Positions 63,219 to 64,000 of a stretch of 64,000 bases of DNA are shown here, piece after piece. The position numbers and the translations under genes are program-made. The DNA comes from Pseudomonas sp. GD04091. GTDB taxonomy: Bacteria > Pseudomonadota > Gammaproteobacteria > Pseudomonadales > Pseudomonadaceae. Numbering within the stretch: the stretch's first letter is position 1; every line of letters begins with the position of its first letter. The DNA lies in contig NZ_JAOEBG010000003.1 of NCBI RefSeq assembly GCF_029836165.1, positions 62,001 through 126,000 of the forward strand, in the 5' to 3' direction. The notes under the pieces are model-generated. The model saw only the letters and a program-made list of their open reading frames with translations, was not told where the DNA came from and did no database searches.

Positions 63219-63734
63219 ATGGCCATGCCGCGCAAACTCAAGAACATGAACCTCTTCAACGAGGGCACCAGCTACCTGGGCGTGTGCAAGTCCTGCACCC
63301 TGCCGCCGCTGAGCCGCAAGATGGAAGGCTATCGCGGGGGTGGCATGAACGGCCCGGTGAAAGCCGACCTGGGCTTCTCCGACGACGGCATCCAGTTCGA
63401 ATGGAAGACCGGCGGCCTGGACCTGCTGGCCCTGCGCCAATTCGGCGCAGTGAAGGCTGACGGCGTGATGCTGCGCTTCGCCGGGAGCTTCCAGCAGGAC
63501 GACACCGGCACCGTCTCGGCGGTGGAGGTTGTCGTCCGCGGTCGCCACGAAACCATTGAGATGGGCGAAGCCACGCCCGGCGAGGACACAGAGCACAGCA
63601 TCACCACCACCTGCAGCTACTACAAGCTGGCGGTGGACGGCGAGGTCCTGGTCGAGATCGACCTGCTCAACTTCATCGAGATCATCGACGGCAAAGACAT
63701 GCTCGCCGAGCAGCGTAAAGCCCTGGGCGTCTAA
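63219..63734 (+). CDS. Phage major tail tube protein (P2 gpFII family)
   Basis: Predicted protein of 171 residues. PRKLKNMNLFNEGTSYLG and MEGYRGGGMNGPVKADLG are the family signatures. It forms the inner tail tube. It lies 14 bases after the sheath gene. Confidence 0.94.
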   Translation: MAMPRKLKNMNLFNEGTSYLGVCKSCTLPPLSRKMEGYRGGGMNGPVKADLGFSDDGIQFEWKTGGLDLLALRQFGAVKADGVMLRFAGSFQQDDTGTVSAVEVVVRGRHETIEMGEATPGEDTEHSITTTCSYYKLAVDGEVLVEIDLLNFIEIIDGKDMLAEQRKALGV

Positions 63735-63758
63735 CCCCCCTTCCCCACTGGAGCCACC

Positions 63759-64000
63759 ATGAAGACCACCGAAGCCACCCCACTGAACGACAACCAGGTC
63801 GAGCTGGATACCCCGATCAAGCGCGGCGACACCGAGATCGCGCTCGTCACTCTGCGCAAACCCACCTCCGGCGAGCTGCGCGGTCTGCACCTGTCTGAGC
63901 TGCTGCAAATCGACGTGGCCAGCCTGATCAAGCTGATCCCGCGTATCACCGATCTCAACGAGTACGAAGCCAGCCGCCTGGACCCCGCCGACCTGTTTGC
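63759..64000 (+). CDS. Phage tail assembly protein E (P2 gpE family), partial
   Basis: The first 80 codons are present and the gene is cut by the window edge. LDTPIKRGDTEIALVTLRKP then GELRGLHLSELLQID matches the gpE family. In P2 it is followed by the frameshift product E', the tape measure T, U and D. Confidence 0.9.
   Translation, partial: MKTTEATPLNDNQVELDTPIKRGDTEIALVTLRKPTSGELRGLHLSELLQIDVASLIKLIPRITDLNEYEASRLDPADLF

Larger units (their letters stand above)
45941..64000. mobile_element. P2/phiCTX-type prophage, left part (continues past the window)
   Basis: The P2 structural order is complete from portal to tail protein E. No integrase, repressor, cox, replication or D/ogr gene is present within the window. 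The left boundary is taken as the end of the tRNA gene; the right boundary is outside. The order attachment site, cos-like sequence, cargo, portal agrees with the attP-cos-ctx arrangement described for phage phiCTX. All visible structural genes are intact. Confidence 0.85.

Overview
The window is a GC-rich chromosomal segment of a fluorescent pseudomonad, most likely of the Pseudomonas putida group. The grounds are gene content and order (nasA fusion-nirBD, prc, the min cluster with lpxL, gabP), very high GC at third codon positions, and many copies of the Pseudomonas REP palindrome whose core reads GCGGGTAAACCCGC or GCGGGCTTGCCCGC. About 45.9 kb is core chromosome. The last 18 kb is the left part of a P2/phiCTX-type prophage that runs off the right edge.

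Core, left to right. (1) 9-4946: a DUF1266 gene overlapping a large J-domain-like gene, a repeat-rich gap with a micro-ORF, then a ParD-like antitoxin gene overlapping a methionine aminopeptidase gene. (2) 5088-12411: nitrate assimilation. A fused molybdenum nitrate reductase/flavoprotein gene and nirBD each have a sigma-54-type promoter and an ANTAR-type leader RNA, which suggests NtrC plus NasT antitermination control. (3) 12458-20382: PcaQ-type LysR regulator, FKBP lipoprotein, YkvA-like protein, an HTH gene with an unknown partner, an EAL-CBS phosphodiesterase, the Prc protease and a quinone oxidoreductase. (4) 20476-26816: an uptake operon (binding protein, alkaline-phosphatase-superfamily enzyme, two permeases, ATPase, HAD phosphatase) with a divergent GntR/UTRA regulator. 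It probably imports and dephosphorylates an organophosphorus compound. (5) 26922-36449: a YbiO-like MscS channel, a 55-aa membrane protein, M18 aminopeptidase, RluA-type synthase, minEDC, lipid A acyltransferase, a patatin-like phospholipase and an unknown protein. (6) 36627-45766: GabP, a polar amino acid ABC importer, a methyltransferase, MdtJI, a DUF2975/HTH pair and two small lipoproteins.

Prophage, 45941-64000. It begins at an intact tRNA-Thr(UGU) gene. No integrase, repressor or replication gene lies between the tRNA and the head genes. Instead there is a stretch of repeated GTAAY/RTTAC motifs, a cos-like sequence, and a two-gene cargo cassette: an ImmA/IrrE metallopeptidase and a PIN-domain-like protein. 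The P2 structural order then follows: portal and terminase ATPase on the minus strand, then scaffold, capsid, endonuclease, head completion, tail X, holin, endolysin, Rz/Rz1, R, S, V, W, J, I, tail fibre and chaperone, sheath, tube and E. This puts attP next to cos, as described for phiCTX, so int and the lysogeny genes are expected beyond the right edge.

The most interesting items are the ImmA/PIN cassette in the prophage cargo position, a repeated TGTA-N11-TACA element before each predicted late phage operon, and the matched promoter/leader-RNA architecture of the two nitrate assimilation units.
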